Assembly: GCA_033060915.1 (NCBI GenBank)
Contig: CM065377.1
Span: forward strand, 54,225,183 to 54,289,182
DNA: 64,000 nucleotides
Origin: Euryodendron excelsum
Taxonomy: Eukaryota; Streptophyta; Magnoliopsida; Ericales; Pentaphylacaceae
Reading direction: 5' to 3'
Part shown: piece by piece, positions 46,200-58,287 of the stretch
Numbering within the stretch: the first letter of the stretch is position 1
How the letters are laid out: each line of letters begins with the position of its first letter
Notes under the pieces: model-generated
What the model saw: the letters and a program-made list of their open reading frames with translations, nothing else
Databases searched by the model: none
What the model was told of the DNA's origin: nothing
Program-made: the position numbers and the translations under genes

Positions 46200-48227
46200 T
46201 GGCATTCGTGTGATTTTAATCATACTTTAATCCACTCTTTTTCTCCGCCAGCCATTAATGATAATTAAATGCTTAGTCCCCCAGATAGTCCAGCAATTAT
46301 AAGCTAAATGTGTTGACTAACATGCACTTATAGGAACGTACTGGTATCAGCATGCTCAGCTGCTCAAGATTCCTCCAACAGATCTTTAGTGGTATGTTTG
46401 AATCCCCATTTTATCAGGGCAAAGAAAAAGAACAAAAAAAGGGAAAAGGAGAAGGAAATAAGAGATTTTAAATTTTTATCTATTTCTTTTTTTAATATTC
46501 TTTTATCTTCAGTTTCTCTCACAACTAAACATAATATGTAATTTTGTATTTTTTTTTGTTGACAAATTCAAAATATCAACACATCGTAAGTAGTACTTTG
46601 GTTGGAGTACAAGTGTCTCAGTAATATTCAATATACTTCAACTCCTTGAATTTGGCACAATTGATCTTAAAAAAAAAAAAACCAGTTATGGCCGACAAGG
46701 GAAAATAGCAAACAGTGTTAAGTCGGCAGGAAGTGATTTTTTTTTTTTTGTTAAATCAAATAGCACGAAACCAACTCAGTAATTTGCAGATTTAGATCCT
46801 ATCAAGGACCATAGAGAATGTCACATTAAAAAATAAAAACATCAAAACTGGTTACTAATCCAAAACCAAAATATTCGGAGGATTCTTCTGACCAAACAAA
46901 AAAAAAAAAATGTAATTGTCAGCAAGTTTTCTTTTTATATATAATACAAAAAATTATTCTTATTTTTACATATAATACATAGGTTGTCGATTCAGCAGGA
47001 CGAAATGCCCATTTTTTTTCCCCAATAAATGGTTCAAATTATTTATCAATATGAGTGTTCTATATCGAAAAATAGATATCTATATCTATTTTGAAACCAT
47101 CCTGTATTGACATAGTGGTAATGATATCAACAGTGTTTGGACTATTCCCTGGCATAAGAGGACCTTCAAAGTGTTTTCCAATGCTCACGGGCTTCGTCAT
47201 TCTATAATTCGGTCCTATGAGCCTCTCCAGCAGCCATTTTTGGTGGAAAGCATAATAGAAGAAACTCATGAACTGAAGACGCAAAAGAGTACAAGGCTGC
47301 AGAAAATCAAAAACCATTTTCATCAGGAAAATGCAATTCTTCCAAAAGAATCTGTAACAAAAAAATCCACTAGAATGAAGTAGTAGTGTCATTTTTATAA
47401 TTAAGAGCTATCCCAATTGTTATATACACACACACATATATATAATTTTATGTATTTATTTTAAAATGAATAACTATTATTCAATCACATTATTCTTGTG
47501 ATAAATTTTATATAATTTTTTTGGTCATATAACGTTACTTTTTCCGATGAAATAGCATGAAAGAGCAACCACCAAAGGTGGAAAAGCCAAGAGATTGAGT
47601 CAAGGTTGCCTATCATATATACTACTCCCCCATCAGTAGAATTCCATTGATGTAGAAAGTCATGAAATACCTCTGGCTTGCATGATGTAGCCCCCAGAAG
47701 AAATTCCATTGATGTGGGAAGTAATGAAATATGCCTAAATGGATTCTTTATGAATATATGGAGAAGACGTATTTTAATTTAAAATTCATTGTCTAGATAT
47801 AGCTTAATGCAAGCAACTATATCTCATATTTGAGAACATATTGAATTTTCAATAGGATTTTCTTTCACTAAATCAAATATTAGAAAGTGCTATGACATTT
47901 ATTGTGGCGAATTCAAATTTGTCAAAAAAACGACACTTATTGTGACAAAAATTAATTATTATAGCAAACAAAATTCCATTGCCATTGTTTGTCAAAGTCA
48001 AAAAATTGCGACAAAATAAATTTCGTAGCAAAAGCTCAATTTTGTTGTAGTATTTGCTGAGTCAGAAAATGAATTTCTAATTTTAAATTTGGAAACCTAA
48101 GCTTTATGAACTCCATTGGAGCTCTATGGCGCTTCGTCCATGTGGAATGCAAATTAGCTTGATTCGTCATAAGATAGAATACTAAATTGACATTGTAATA
48201 ATTAAAACTTCTAACCAACTAGCGCTA
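46200..48227. repeat. Duplicated block R, copy 2
   Basis: Counterpart of 33178-35460. It differs by an insert at about 46825-47110. It continues, after removal of the CACTA element, into 51997-52450. Confidence 0.75.
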
Positions 48228-48399
48228 CACTACAAGAAAAATGACTATTTGCGACTGTTGGCTTTTGTGACGGCTACTTTGCCGTCGTTAATACTATTAT
48301 ACGCGACGGCATGGCCGCCGTCGCAAAAAACCTTATATGCGACTCCCTTTTTTGCGACGGCATACGGACCCGTCACAAATGTCATTTTAAAACGGCGTC

Positions 48400-48660
48400 G
48401 TTTCAGTGGCGAATATTGTTTTCCCCCCTTTCTTTGTTCCAAGTTCCCTCTCAGCACAAACCTAACTAGCCGACATCTCCCTCTCAGCCCAAAGCTTCCC
48501 CTTCTGATCCCCATCGCCACTGCCACTGCTACCGCTCCTGGTTTTCCACCATCGCCACCGCTGCTGCCGCCAAGTACAGCTTGCTGCCTCCTCTTGCCAT
48601 CTGTTTGACCCAACCCAGCATGTAAGCCTCCCTCTCTCTCCCTCTCTTTGCCTCTTTCTC
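48400..48660 (+). other. GC-rich leader-like stretch inside the CACTA element
   Basis: C-rich sequence with CCTCTCAGC, many GCCACCGC triplets and a CTCTCTCCC run resembles a plant 5' UTR or first exon. No protein is recognised and there is no usable ATG frame. It could be captured host DNA unrelated to the V-ATPase piece. Confidence 0.3.
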
Positions 48661-48716
48661 TCTATCTCTTAGTCTCTCTGTGCTACTTTTTTTTTTCTAT
48701 GTTTTCTCGTTGTGCT

Positions 48717-48744
48717 CTCTCTCTCTCTCTCTCTCTCTCTCTAT
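48717..48744. repeat. (CT)n microsatellite
   Basis: CT run within the CACTA element. Confidence 0.75.
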
Positions 48745-50136
48745 TTCTGAAATTGTGGCTCTGATGGGTGGTTGTGAAGGTGGTGTTGGACAGTAGGGGG
48801 TGGGGGTGAGAATGGTTCTGTGGCAGAGGGTTTGGAGGTGGCGATGGAGGGTCTGGGGTTGTGACAGTGAGGGTGATGGCGGGCAGTAGGGGAGGGGGAA
48901 GGAGGGGGCGAAAGGTGGCGATGGGGATGAGGTTGGGTGTGGCGGCAGTGTTGATGTTTTGTTGCTGGCCATGTGTTTGAAAAAATACCTGAGAAAAAAA
49001 CATTTCATGAAGGTGACTCTTAGCACCATTTTTACTAGTAGTTTCCAATTGTTTTTCATTGAACGATTTTTGTAATATCCTATAATATGAACTTGGCTGG
49101 GACCTGGTTAGGACTACCACGAACCCATTTGGAAATGGCTTCTATAGAATGTACTCAATAGCCATGACAATTTGAGAAGCTACATTCCAAAGAGGCCTTG
49201 AAGTTCTAGCTTGCCTGCAGAAAATGAAATAAGCAACAAATCAGAATGAATCCTAATGAGCACCCTAGAAAGTTTGACCTTCGACTTGGTAATATTAGAT
49301 GGTTTAGACCCTCCGTTTAGTGAAACAGAGTAAAGGGTTTGGGTTCCATATTCTTTATGAGCTTGAAAAGCATGGGCAACCAAATTCTGTAACAACTAAC
49401 AATTTGCCCATACAATTTTTGTTTCAAAAGTGGAAACTTATCTGGTCTTTAGGAGCAACCCAACAAAATTGTGCTTGAGATGAACCAGCCCTTTATATTG
49501 GTCTTTAACAATAGGGGTGGCAATGAATGGTGCATGTGCTCCTCATATTGGATATTTTCTGTCTTTTAAGTCCATTTAACTTTCTCTGCAAAGAGAATTT
49601 GTGATGGAGTTTTGATGGTAGGGCACAAATTGAATTTTGTGAAATTGCCAATTTGCCTTCGGCCCTTCACTTTGGAAAGAGCGTGATGGATCAGTTTTGG
49701 AAGATTACAGGGAACAAAAAAACAAGAATCACAGTTTGTATAATTGGTTGACGAATAAGTAAGATTAATGATGCACCACTTTAATGCTTATCTTCTTCGC
49801 GTTTTAATATAATGTGGGATACCTTCCATGTTATTCCTATCCTAACAAACACCAGCAAATGAGGGACAAAGGTAATAACCTTTGTGGCCTTTTGTTGAGA
49901 GAGGAAAAAAAAAACCCACAACAATAATAGAAGAGCTCAGTAAGTTGGTCTTCTCTTTCTATGAAATCTGTACCGGTAGAATTTTGGGTACTGGATATTG
50001 GGAAATATCCATCTAGATTACCTTGGGGTATGAACTTAGAGCTAAACAAAGTTACTTCAATATTTTTATAGGTAGAAATGATGGACTGCAGTCCCCCTTT
50101 ATACATTTTATTTCATGTTTGGGACTTATTTCACAG

Positions 50137-50633
50137 GTAAAAATATGTGCAAAGATGTCAAGAAAGCTATGATTTTTCAAAGATCAAATACATAAAGCCG
50201 GTCTAATGTCTTCTGCTCGTCCTGCTTTGAAACTAGACGTGGAGTTGGAGGAATTAGAGGTCCATTTTATAGTTGTTACTCTCAGCTACTGACAAGTGGA
50301 CTTTATTTATTTCCTAAGTTCATGTTATTTTCTTTTCCTTTCTAGCTGGTCTCTTTTTTTTTTTTCTCCTTCTGGTGACAGCAATAACCATCTGCTGTTA
50401 ACTGTAAGAAATTGTCAAGAAGTGGAGACCCAATTCCTCTTTCTTGTGAAGGAAGCTTTTCATATGGATATGATGTGCATTTTTGTCTATTAAGTTGTGA
50501 ATCTAATGTGCATTTTTATTGTCCTTCTCTTAATTCCAGATACAACTTGCTGAGCATGAACACGAGTTAATTGAAATGAACCATAACAGCGAGAAATTAT
50601 CTTTTTTTTCTCACTCCTACTATCTTGAAGCAG
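50137..50633 (+). pseudogene. Captured fragment of V-type H+-ATPase subunit a (two exons)
   Basis: Exon 50137-50259 (41 codons, after a TTTCACAG acceptor) encodes VKICAKMSRKL-stop, then FFKDQIHKAGLMSSARP and LDVELEELE. Exon 50540-50633 (after AATTCCAG) encodes IQLAEHEHELIEMNHNSEKL. These match consecutive exons of plant VHA-a, the membrane-embedded subunit of the vacuolar proton pump, in its cytosolic N-terminal coiled-coil region. The splice sites (GAG-GTCCAT donor) and the intron are kept, so genomic DNA was captured rather than cDNA. The TGA in the first exon stands where the family has Arg (CGA to TGA). The end of the second exon is degraded (T-rich slip). The parent gene is not in this window. 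Confidence 0.85.
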
Positions 50634-51996
50634 GTATATATCAGGTATATATATCTGATCTATGTTTTTGTTACATTTGTTTCTTTATTGTTTGTGGGTG
50701 CAATCAAAGTATCATTAGTTCTTATTATCTTGTTATCATGCTTTGTGTTATAATTTGGTAGCCCTTAATAATAAAAATTTTTGTGTCTTTCAACTGTTAA
50801 TCGCCAATTCCAATTATTTGGAATTATGAAGCAGCAAGTCCATTGCCTTGGTTAATCTTTGCTATTTGACAATCATGACAATTGACAACCTTCTTTCTCA
50901 TGTAATTGTTTGGGAATCGTTACTGAACCTTGCTCTCAAAAGTAGGCTGCATTTTGTTTTCCTTTATATTTCTTGCCAAAAGCAGTACATAATAAATCTA
51001 GTTCCTTTCCCTTTTTACATTTTTTCTCCATCTTGTGGAACTAAGCTTAATTGTCTTCATTTGCTACGATGGTGAGTTGGTGACAATGGTTGTTGATATT
51101 GTGTTTATTATAGCTTGGTATTCTCGTGATGTAAATTGTATTTTTATTTTATTAAGTCCATATATTACATGCGTCTCTATTAATTATCTTTGTTGTGTTT
51201 ATTATAATATCTAATATTTATATGTTTTTTCTTTTCAAGTTATTCCCAAAGCATAGGTGGATGGTGTTTCTATATCAGCTTATTATGTGATAGAGTAAAA
51301 ATTCTCTTTGGTTGTATGGATTCTGGATTTGGATCGTTATTTTTGCGAGAGAGTATATACTTTGTTTTTGTTTTATGGATTTTGATGGAAGACATCGTTT
51401 GTTTAGAATTATAGATGTTTAAAAGATAGATTCATTTTGTTAAGTATTTTTGTAAGCGTTTGGATTTGAATGAATGCGTGAATTTTGTTGTTTGAATCAT
51501 GTTAAATGTACATTTTATCATGTGAAATAACAAATTAAAAAATTCATTTTTAATTTATACAAAAAATTGTTTTTCCCTTAAAAAAGGTATTAGCAACGGC
51601 ATTGACCGTCCCTAAAAGTGATGTTTCTGTCGCTAAAAGCATATCCCTTGTCCTCGTGATTATTTGCGTCAGTTCATTAGCCTTTTTCGACGGTAAAAGC
51701 CATCGGAAATAGTGGTTTCCAAAAGTATTAGTGACGACATTAAAAAACTTTAGCGACGGCAAGACAACGGCCGCAAAAAATTAGACTCGACTAACAGTAT
51801 TTGCGACGGGGTACTTGCCGTCGCTAAAAGTGTCCTTTGTGGTCGCTCAGCCGTCGCTAAAAGTATTTGCGACGCCAGCAGTTTCGTCTCCTAAAATGCC
51901 GTCGCACAGCCGTTGGAAATGAGTATTTGCGACGGCATTTTGACTATTTGCGACGGTTGTTGACCGTCGCAAAAAACTTGTTTTCTAGTAGTGCTA

Positions 51997-52110
51997 GTCT
52001 AGTTAGCAAGGATCCTGACCTCCTTTGAGGAGGTCAAGGGTTCAATTCTCCCTCTCCACATTTCCTTCCTGGTTTAGGCCTTAGACAAGTTGAAATTTGT
52101 CTTTACATAG
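51997..52110 (+). mobile_element. tRNA-derived SINE split by the CACTA element
   Basis: GTCTAGTTAGCAAGG (A-box-like) with GACCTCCTTTGAGGAGGTC and B-box-like GGGTTCAATTCTCC. The sequence left of the CACTA element (CCAACTAGCG, 48215-48224) looks like its 5' end. The tandem copy at 52915-52990 lacks it. Confidence 0.5.
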
Positions 52111-53390
52111 GTATTTTCAGTGATGAATTGCCAATAGTTACAAAAACAATTGTCATTAAAAATTTTGTTGTAGTGATTAAAAAAAGGCGTAGTGTTGTAG
52201 AAAAAATATTTCATTAATGGGAATGGCATGGACCAGATTAAGAAGTGAGTATTTCATCACAATCTTTTAGCTTGAAAGCAAATATCTGTTATTTGCTTTG
52301 TTTGTTTAGCCAGGATTGCATTTCAAAATTATGTTGATTTGATTACATTCAATTTCTATTAATTACATGGTAATGTATCAGTGGTACTAACGGATTGAGA
52401 TCCTCTCCATTACACTTAATAGGGTGGCAACTCATTTCAATGGACAATCATTGAATTTTCAATAGATTTTTTTTTCTTTTTACTACATCAAATATTAGAA
52501 ATTGCTATGTAATTTATCGTGGCAAAGTGAAATTTGTCACAAAAAGGATACTTATTGTGACAAATAATTTATTTTTATGACAAACCAAAGTTCCGTCGCC
52601 AATTGCGACAAAATAAATTTCATAGCAAATCTCGATTTTGTTTTAGTATTTGGTGAGTCACAAAATAAATTTCTGATTTTAAAAATTAAAAACCTAAGCT
52701 TCATGAACTCGATTGGAGCTCTTCATTGATGTGGAGTGCAAACTCTGTTGACCTAGGATTTGAAAACCAAAAACAAACCTACAATTGTAGATAAGACAAC
52801 CATAGGAAGACCTAAGAGAGAATGAGTCTGAGAGTGAGAGAGCAATTGGTATTACTTGACTACTAGACTTTTTCTGTTGGAGAGTGAGATACTGCTTATG
52901 ACAAGGGCTTGACTTGTCATAAAATAGAATACTAAAACGATGTCATAATATTAAAACTTCTATATTCATTTACAAGTCGAAATTTGTCTTTACATAAATA
53001 ATTCGGAGTTCAAATGCCAATCGTCACAAAAACAAGTGTCATTAAAAATAAATTTGTTGTAGTGACTAAAAAAAGTCTTAAGAGTGTTGTAGATGAAATA
53101 TTTTACGAATGTGCATGACATCGACCACTACCAGATTAAGATGGGAGGATCTCATCACAACCTCTTAGCTTGAAAACAAATATCAGTTAGTCACTTTGCT
53201 TGTTTAGCCAGGATTGCCTTCCAAAAATTGATTGATTTGATTACATTAAATTTCAATTAATTGCACGGTAATGTATCAGTGATGCTAAGGGATTGAGATC
53301 CTCTCTATTATGACTATAGAATGGAGATCCTAATTCCATTTAATATTAGGGTGATACCTCATCTAAACGGACAATCAATTAATCACATGG
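52080..53390. repeat. Tandem duplication, period about 0.9 kb
   Basis: 52080-52450 and 52970-53380 are copies: AAATTTGTCTTTACATA, TGTTGTAGTGA(T/C)TAAAAAAAG, TGTTTAGCCAGGATTGC, GGTAATGTATCAGTG and GGATTGAGATCCTCTC. The piece between (52450-52790) matches the end of block R (35025-35370 and 47850-48140). Confidence 0.75.
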
Positions 53391-53479
53391 AACCTCACTT
53401 GGGTTTTTAAAACTTTACAATGCTACGTTGCTTTGTGCTAATGAGTAAAATCATTTAATTTTTTTAAATTATATATATA

Positions 53480-53632
53480 CCCAGAAATTCATTAGTATGA
53501 ATTGTGAATGAGCATTATACATACCCAGAAATTCATATACAAGATTGCTCTTTCCAGAAACAATGCCAACAGTGTGTCACAGAAATTCATATAAAGGAAT
53601 GCTCTTACAGAAACAATGTCAACATAGAATTT
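53480..53632 (-). repeat. Short tandem repeat in the probable 3' UTR of the lipase gene
   Basis: CAGAAATTCATATA...GAAACAATG(C/T)CAAC occurs twice (near 53524 and 53579, about 57 bp apart), with a partial third CCCAGAAATTCATTAG near 53481. It lies directly downstream of the lipase stop. Confidence 0.7.
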
Positions 53633-53685
53633 AGTCCAATGATGATCTTCATAACCACAACAGCTAGCCTCAACCCCAAAAGAGT

Positions 53686-55178
53686 TCAAAAAACAAGACT
53701 ATCCTGCTCATGATCCATCAACTTCCAGGATCCATCTTCCTGCTGAACCATTCCCTTGTTTTTCTCACACCGCCATGAAACAGGAATGCAGTAGTAGTCC
53801 TTCAAAGCATCCAAATCTTTGTTAACAAGCGCTATTTCGCGATTCACTGCCAACCTGAATCCTCCTCTAATCCCTTGTGTTCCTGCAACTCCATGCAAGT
53901 AAACCTCCAAGTTGTGCCAAGAATTCAAATTTCCGGGATTCAAGTACATCGAATAGCCAGTTCTAATCATTAGTTCTTCGCCCACGTCTGAGTAATGTAT
54001 GAAGGGATAGTGTGGAACAATATCATCGTAATTACTGATGCGTAGGACACGAAGATTTTCCAGATTAGAGTATACCCTTTGGAAGTTTGAGTCTCCAACT
54101 CTAGGGCTGGCAAATGCAAAGGCTGTCACAGGACAGGCCTTGTATGGATTCCCTCTCAGCTTGTTCAATCCATTCACAACAATGTCAACTGCATTTAGAG
54201 TTGCAACCGCAGCCCCCAAGCTGTGCCCGGTTACAGTTATGCTGATTTCTTCATTCTTGTATTCCTCTACTAGTCTTCTAACCTCCTCAAGAACCTGAAT
54301 TAAAAAAGAAATGATAGTTTTGGCCTTTGCAGTCTCCAAAACAATTTGCAGTGTATAAGGTATTCAAAAGACATGTTAGTATTATATTAGCTAATATAGT
54401 ACTCTAACAATAATACAACACTACCATGGACAATAATACAGAGACTATTCTCTCTCTATAGTTGATCTTCCCTCTATATTTTAGTATCAGAATTATTCTA
54501 ACATGGTATTAGAGTTATTTTCAATAACAAATATGTAAGTGGTATATGAGACTTTACCTGATCCCTGGCACTGGCCTTGTTAAACGGTGATCGTGGATCA
54601 GACGAAGTGTAGATGGAATACCAACCATGGTGCACCCTCGGGGCAAACTTCTCTCCAAGTATATTTGAAGCTGAGACTAAATGAAATTGGAAGTCCTTAA
54701 CCCATTCAATTGTCTGAATTGTGCCTCTCCAAGCAATCATAATGTCTCTCCTTCCTAATGCAGCCTTCCCTTCGTCTGTGGCTACCGCGACATACCCTAT
54801 CCAATTCGATTCCTTGCTCCATGCCTCCCTAGATATCGACTTGAAGATAAATGCCTCGGGTACTGGGATTGATGAAGTCGCGTAAAAATATCTAGTCACG
54901 TTATACTTGAATGGGTTGCCTTTCTCTATACCCACCTGGGAGAAGAGGTTCCTCTTTGCATATCGGCTGCTTCCTGCATACCTTGACACCTTCTGCGAGT
55001 TGAAGGTGTCGTAAGCTGCCTCAGCCATCTCTCCATTGTGAATTATGTATCTTCGGAGATCTATGTCTAGAGGATCCAATAGCCCTTTCCAGTAATTTTC
55101 TCCACTAAGGATCCTCCAGTTTTTGGCTATGCCTCCAGTCATGTTCATCTCTTCGAGACCATTGATTTTTCTCTTCAT
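53686..55178 (-). CDS. Phospholipase A1-II type class-3 lipase, two exons
   Basis: Exon 1 is 55178-54558 and exon 2 is 54294-53686; the 263-bp intron is GT-AG and phase 0 (SARDQ-VLEEV). With ATG 55178 ([11 protein letters not shown]) the protein is 409 aa; ATG 55148 ([11 protein letters not shown]) gives 399 aa and fits the usual start of cytosolic PLA1-II enzymes equally well. The nucleophile elbow GHSLGAA gives Ser232; the conserved DDIVP gives Asp298; [11 protein letters not shown] gives His334. [35 protein letters not shown] and [12 protein letters not shown] are family signatures (Arabidopsis PLA1-IIgamma/DSEL group). It hydrolyses acyl esters of glycerolipids. No plastid transit peptide is evident. 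The frame stays open upstream to 55421 and includes a hydrophobic stretch, most likely 5' UTR. Confidence 0.92.
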
Positions 55179-55429
55179 GCATTGCCCCAAAACATTAGGA
55201 GCATAAGAAATCCAAATGGGAAAAAAGATAGCGAAAGCTACCCAACCGAATTGCATCACGCATGCGCATTGGCTTGAGAAGTCAGTTCTGAAAATTGTAA
55301 CGTTGGATTCACCCCTCTTGGGCTGTTGTTTGCATGCTTTATATATGGCTAGAGGAAAGTTGAATGCTTTAATTTGTTCATGTCTATATTCCTGGCTGCA
55401 TATCTTCTTTTCTCGTTCCAATTTATAAC

Positions 55430-56218
55430 TGCTAATTAATGTTACATACCAGACTTTTAGAATAAAACCTTACGCATGTCAAAATCTAATACTAAATTGC
55501 TCTATAGAATAAAATCAGGAAGAAGAATTTATTACAAAATGCTTTCTACCAATCTGGAAAATTGATGCTGGATTCCATGCTTAAATCCAGAGAATTTGGG
55601 AAGTTATTGATAACGAAATACCAACAAAAGATTAACATGAATTAAAGATAAACAGAATATCTCGCATGAGCTAGTTCCACAAACATTCAAATGAATTAAT
55701 ATTGTAAAGGAATAAGATCTGGTCGAGGGTGTACATGAAACTATACTACTGACATGCGAAGAATTCTTACGTGCTGAAATTAATCCTTGTCTCTATTGAT
55801 TTCTAGTGAATGTCTATCTTTTGGAATGCCCATGCCTGGTCTTGGCACGATTTGTACGCTGTGGAATGCATTTGATCCTTAGCCAAGAAGGAAATGGTAA
55901 AGCTGCAGAGAGGATGCTCTTGTACTTAACATGAACTCATTCTTTCAGAATATAGAGATGGTGGTGAACATATTGCCAGATATGAATGATTTATCGACCA
56001 TAACTCTGTCTAGAGCTCAAACTCTTTCATCTTCTCAGTCAAAAATCATTTTACTTTCTACAGAATGAGGATATACGATAGTGGTAACATTGTAAAAGAA
56101 ATTTTGTTCCATTTTAAATCATGTGTTGTTGTTTCCTAGAGGAATGTCTGAAAATGAGATATGCTTTTGTAGGTGGAAAAAGAATAATGAAGGGAAAAAA
56201 AAGAAAACGAGGGATGTG

Positions 56219-56254
<36 letters not shown>

Positions 56255-57530
56255 AGAATATATGCGGAAATAGCCACTTTGCACGTAGGAACAAGGCTGT
56301 ATAACGTATAAACCTCTTCACATCCGACGGTGGTGAGAGCCTCGTCATTTGGGCTTCCTTTTTTTTTTTTTTTTAATGTATGCATAGGGTGGTCTTGACA
56401 TCAAAAAAAATATGAGTCCTGACAATTCCTTTCATCCAAAGCTTTTTCCGAACGTAGTGGTATTTTTCCATCACCACTCTTTTTTAACGAAAAGAAATGA
56501 AAAGCAAAGAAGATGTAGTGAATGTCTGGATATGATGTTGCATGTCTCTATTGATTTCTGGATATATCTAGCGAATTTCTATTTTGGGGTACAAAAAAAC
56601 ACAACCAAATGATTAGTGCTGATTTTCAACTCCATCATGCAATAGGGTTTCCTTTTAGGCACTTAAACAACTGTATTAATAGTTGATGAGCATTTACTTT
56701 GGCTAATTTCAATGTTTTCGATATCATATAGTATTTGATTATATCGTAACACTTTTATGTTCCAAGTCAGAAATAGATATCATAACGAAGGGGAGCTACC
56801 TCATATGTAGTTGTGTTGAAATTTTCATTAAAAGCTCTTAAGAGGGGTAATTGCATCAACCACACCTATAACTTAGTTAGGGCTCACCCTCAATTGATGA
56901 GACTCAACTGAAATATAATGCATCCGCGACTGATGTTAGCTTTTCTTAAAGCTCATAAAAAACTGACAGTTGATTGATGAACAGTAAGTGGGAGAGAATT
57001 GCCATATACAAGGAATTCGTGCCTAACATGACTACACCTGATTTAAGGGGAACCAATTCGAAGGAATAAGAATATAGAAAAGAAAGCTAAAAAAACTACT
57101 TTTTTATTTTTTATTATGTTATATTTACCCTTTCCATTTATATTTGCTTTATGTCATTCTTTTGTTTTTATATATAAATCTGTCATTGAGATGATTCAAT
57201 ATATTGATCAAGAAATTATCTGTACGTTTTCAATTTTTTATATGAGTAGTTGCATCGTACAAAATAGAAAGTTATTTTTTCACCAAGTTGGAGGACCAAA
57301 GTACATGAAAGAGATATTTTATTTACCCGCCCACTCTATTTGACGTAAGGGAAGCGGAGACTAAAAGAGGATCACCGTCTTCAATCTAAAGAAAACCTGT
57401 AGAATCCACTAGAAACCCTTAAATTGACAAGAAACCTTGATTCCCCAAGGCAAAGATGAGAGAAAAATCTCAAATTTTATTACAAATAAAAAATACATAC
57501 TTCATAAATTCATCACCCCTTGGGAGGAGT
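55430..57530. other. Intergenic, upstream of the lipase gene
   Basis: No gene seen. It holds the lipase promoter region (no clear TATA box could be assigned) and the TA/TG microsatellite at 56217-56254. Other frames are short and low-complexity. Confidence 0.35.
56217..56254. repeat. Compound (TA)n(TG)n microsatellite
   Basis: TATATATATATATA is followed directly by TGTGTGTGTGTGTGTG. Likely polymorphic. Confidence 0.85.
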
Positions 57531-57532
57531 TT

Positions 57533-58106
57533 GGCTCCCTTTTAGACCTTAACTTTCATAATCCTCCAGACTTTTTATTTAGTAGTGTCACGTTTACATA
57601 AGATAAATCTAACAGTTTTTTTAATTTGTCAAATTGTTTAGAACACTAATTCAATTAAAATAAATAAAAATAGTCATAAACTAAATCTTTAAAATAATTT
57701 TTTTTTATCTCAATTTCCCCAAATCTTCTCCAACTACAAAAACCTATGTCCTTTTTTGTTTTTATTTTTATTCTTTCTGTTTCGAAGAGATGGTGAAAAC
57801 AATAATTCGAGACACCTAACGGATGTTTTCCATGTCTTTCTTTTAAGTGTTCATCCTAGTAATAGAAAAGATAGAATGGAGAGAGGTCTTTGTAGTTGGG
57901 AGGTTTCTCCCATGGAAAGCCGATGAAGGATTTGGTAGGATTGAGATAAGATTTGTTTAAAATATTAATCTGTAGCTCTATATTTTTATTTTAATTCATT
58001 TAACATTTGCAACAAATAATAGATCCTTTAAATTAATATTATCTAAACGTGACACTATTAGATAAGAAATTTGGAAAATTATAAAGATCAAGGTTTAGAG
58101 GGAGCC
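57533..58106. mobile_element. Foldback MITE with arms of about 75 bp
   Basis: GGCTCCCTTTTAGACCTT at the left and the complement GGCTCCCTCTAAACCTTG at the right. The arms continue to TAGTGTCACGTTTA on both sides. No coding potential. Confidence 0.75.
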
Positions 58107-58287
58107 GAATCACATGGAGAGGGTACTTCTAGCCAAAAAAAAAAAAAGGTGGAACACGAGAAAACAATAGGGACGGACTGAAATATCCCATCATAGTCAT
58201 CTAAGGTTCTACAGCGAACTGTTGAAGCTTCCAACTTTCCACCTATATGAATTGTTTGAGCGTATAAAAACCTAGGATAATGGAAGG

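Larger units (their letters stand above)
48225..51996 (+). mobile_element. CACTA transposon with captured V-ATPase exons, with target duplications
   Basis: The element 48228-51993 (3766 bp) begins CACTACAAGAAAAA and ends with the complement of CACTACTAGAAAAC. CTA flanks both sides (48225-48227, 51994-51996), the 3-bp duplication of CACTA elements. Subterminal palindromic repeats of the TTTGCGACGGC/GCCGTCGCAAA type lie at 48245-48385 and 51585-51980. No transposase was recognised, so it is non-autonomous. The interior holds host-derived sequence (50137-50633) and other stretches that look like leader or exon DNA. Confidence 0.9.

Noticed and set aside
47060..47392. 110-aa minus-strand frame in block R
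   Set aside because: The equivalent positions in the paralogous block (34.3-34.5 kb) do not keep the frame, so selection on a protein is not supported.
48249..48608. 119-aa frame at the left end of the CACTA element
   Set aside because: It begins at a TTG and covers subterminal repeats; no protein family fits.
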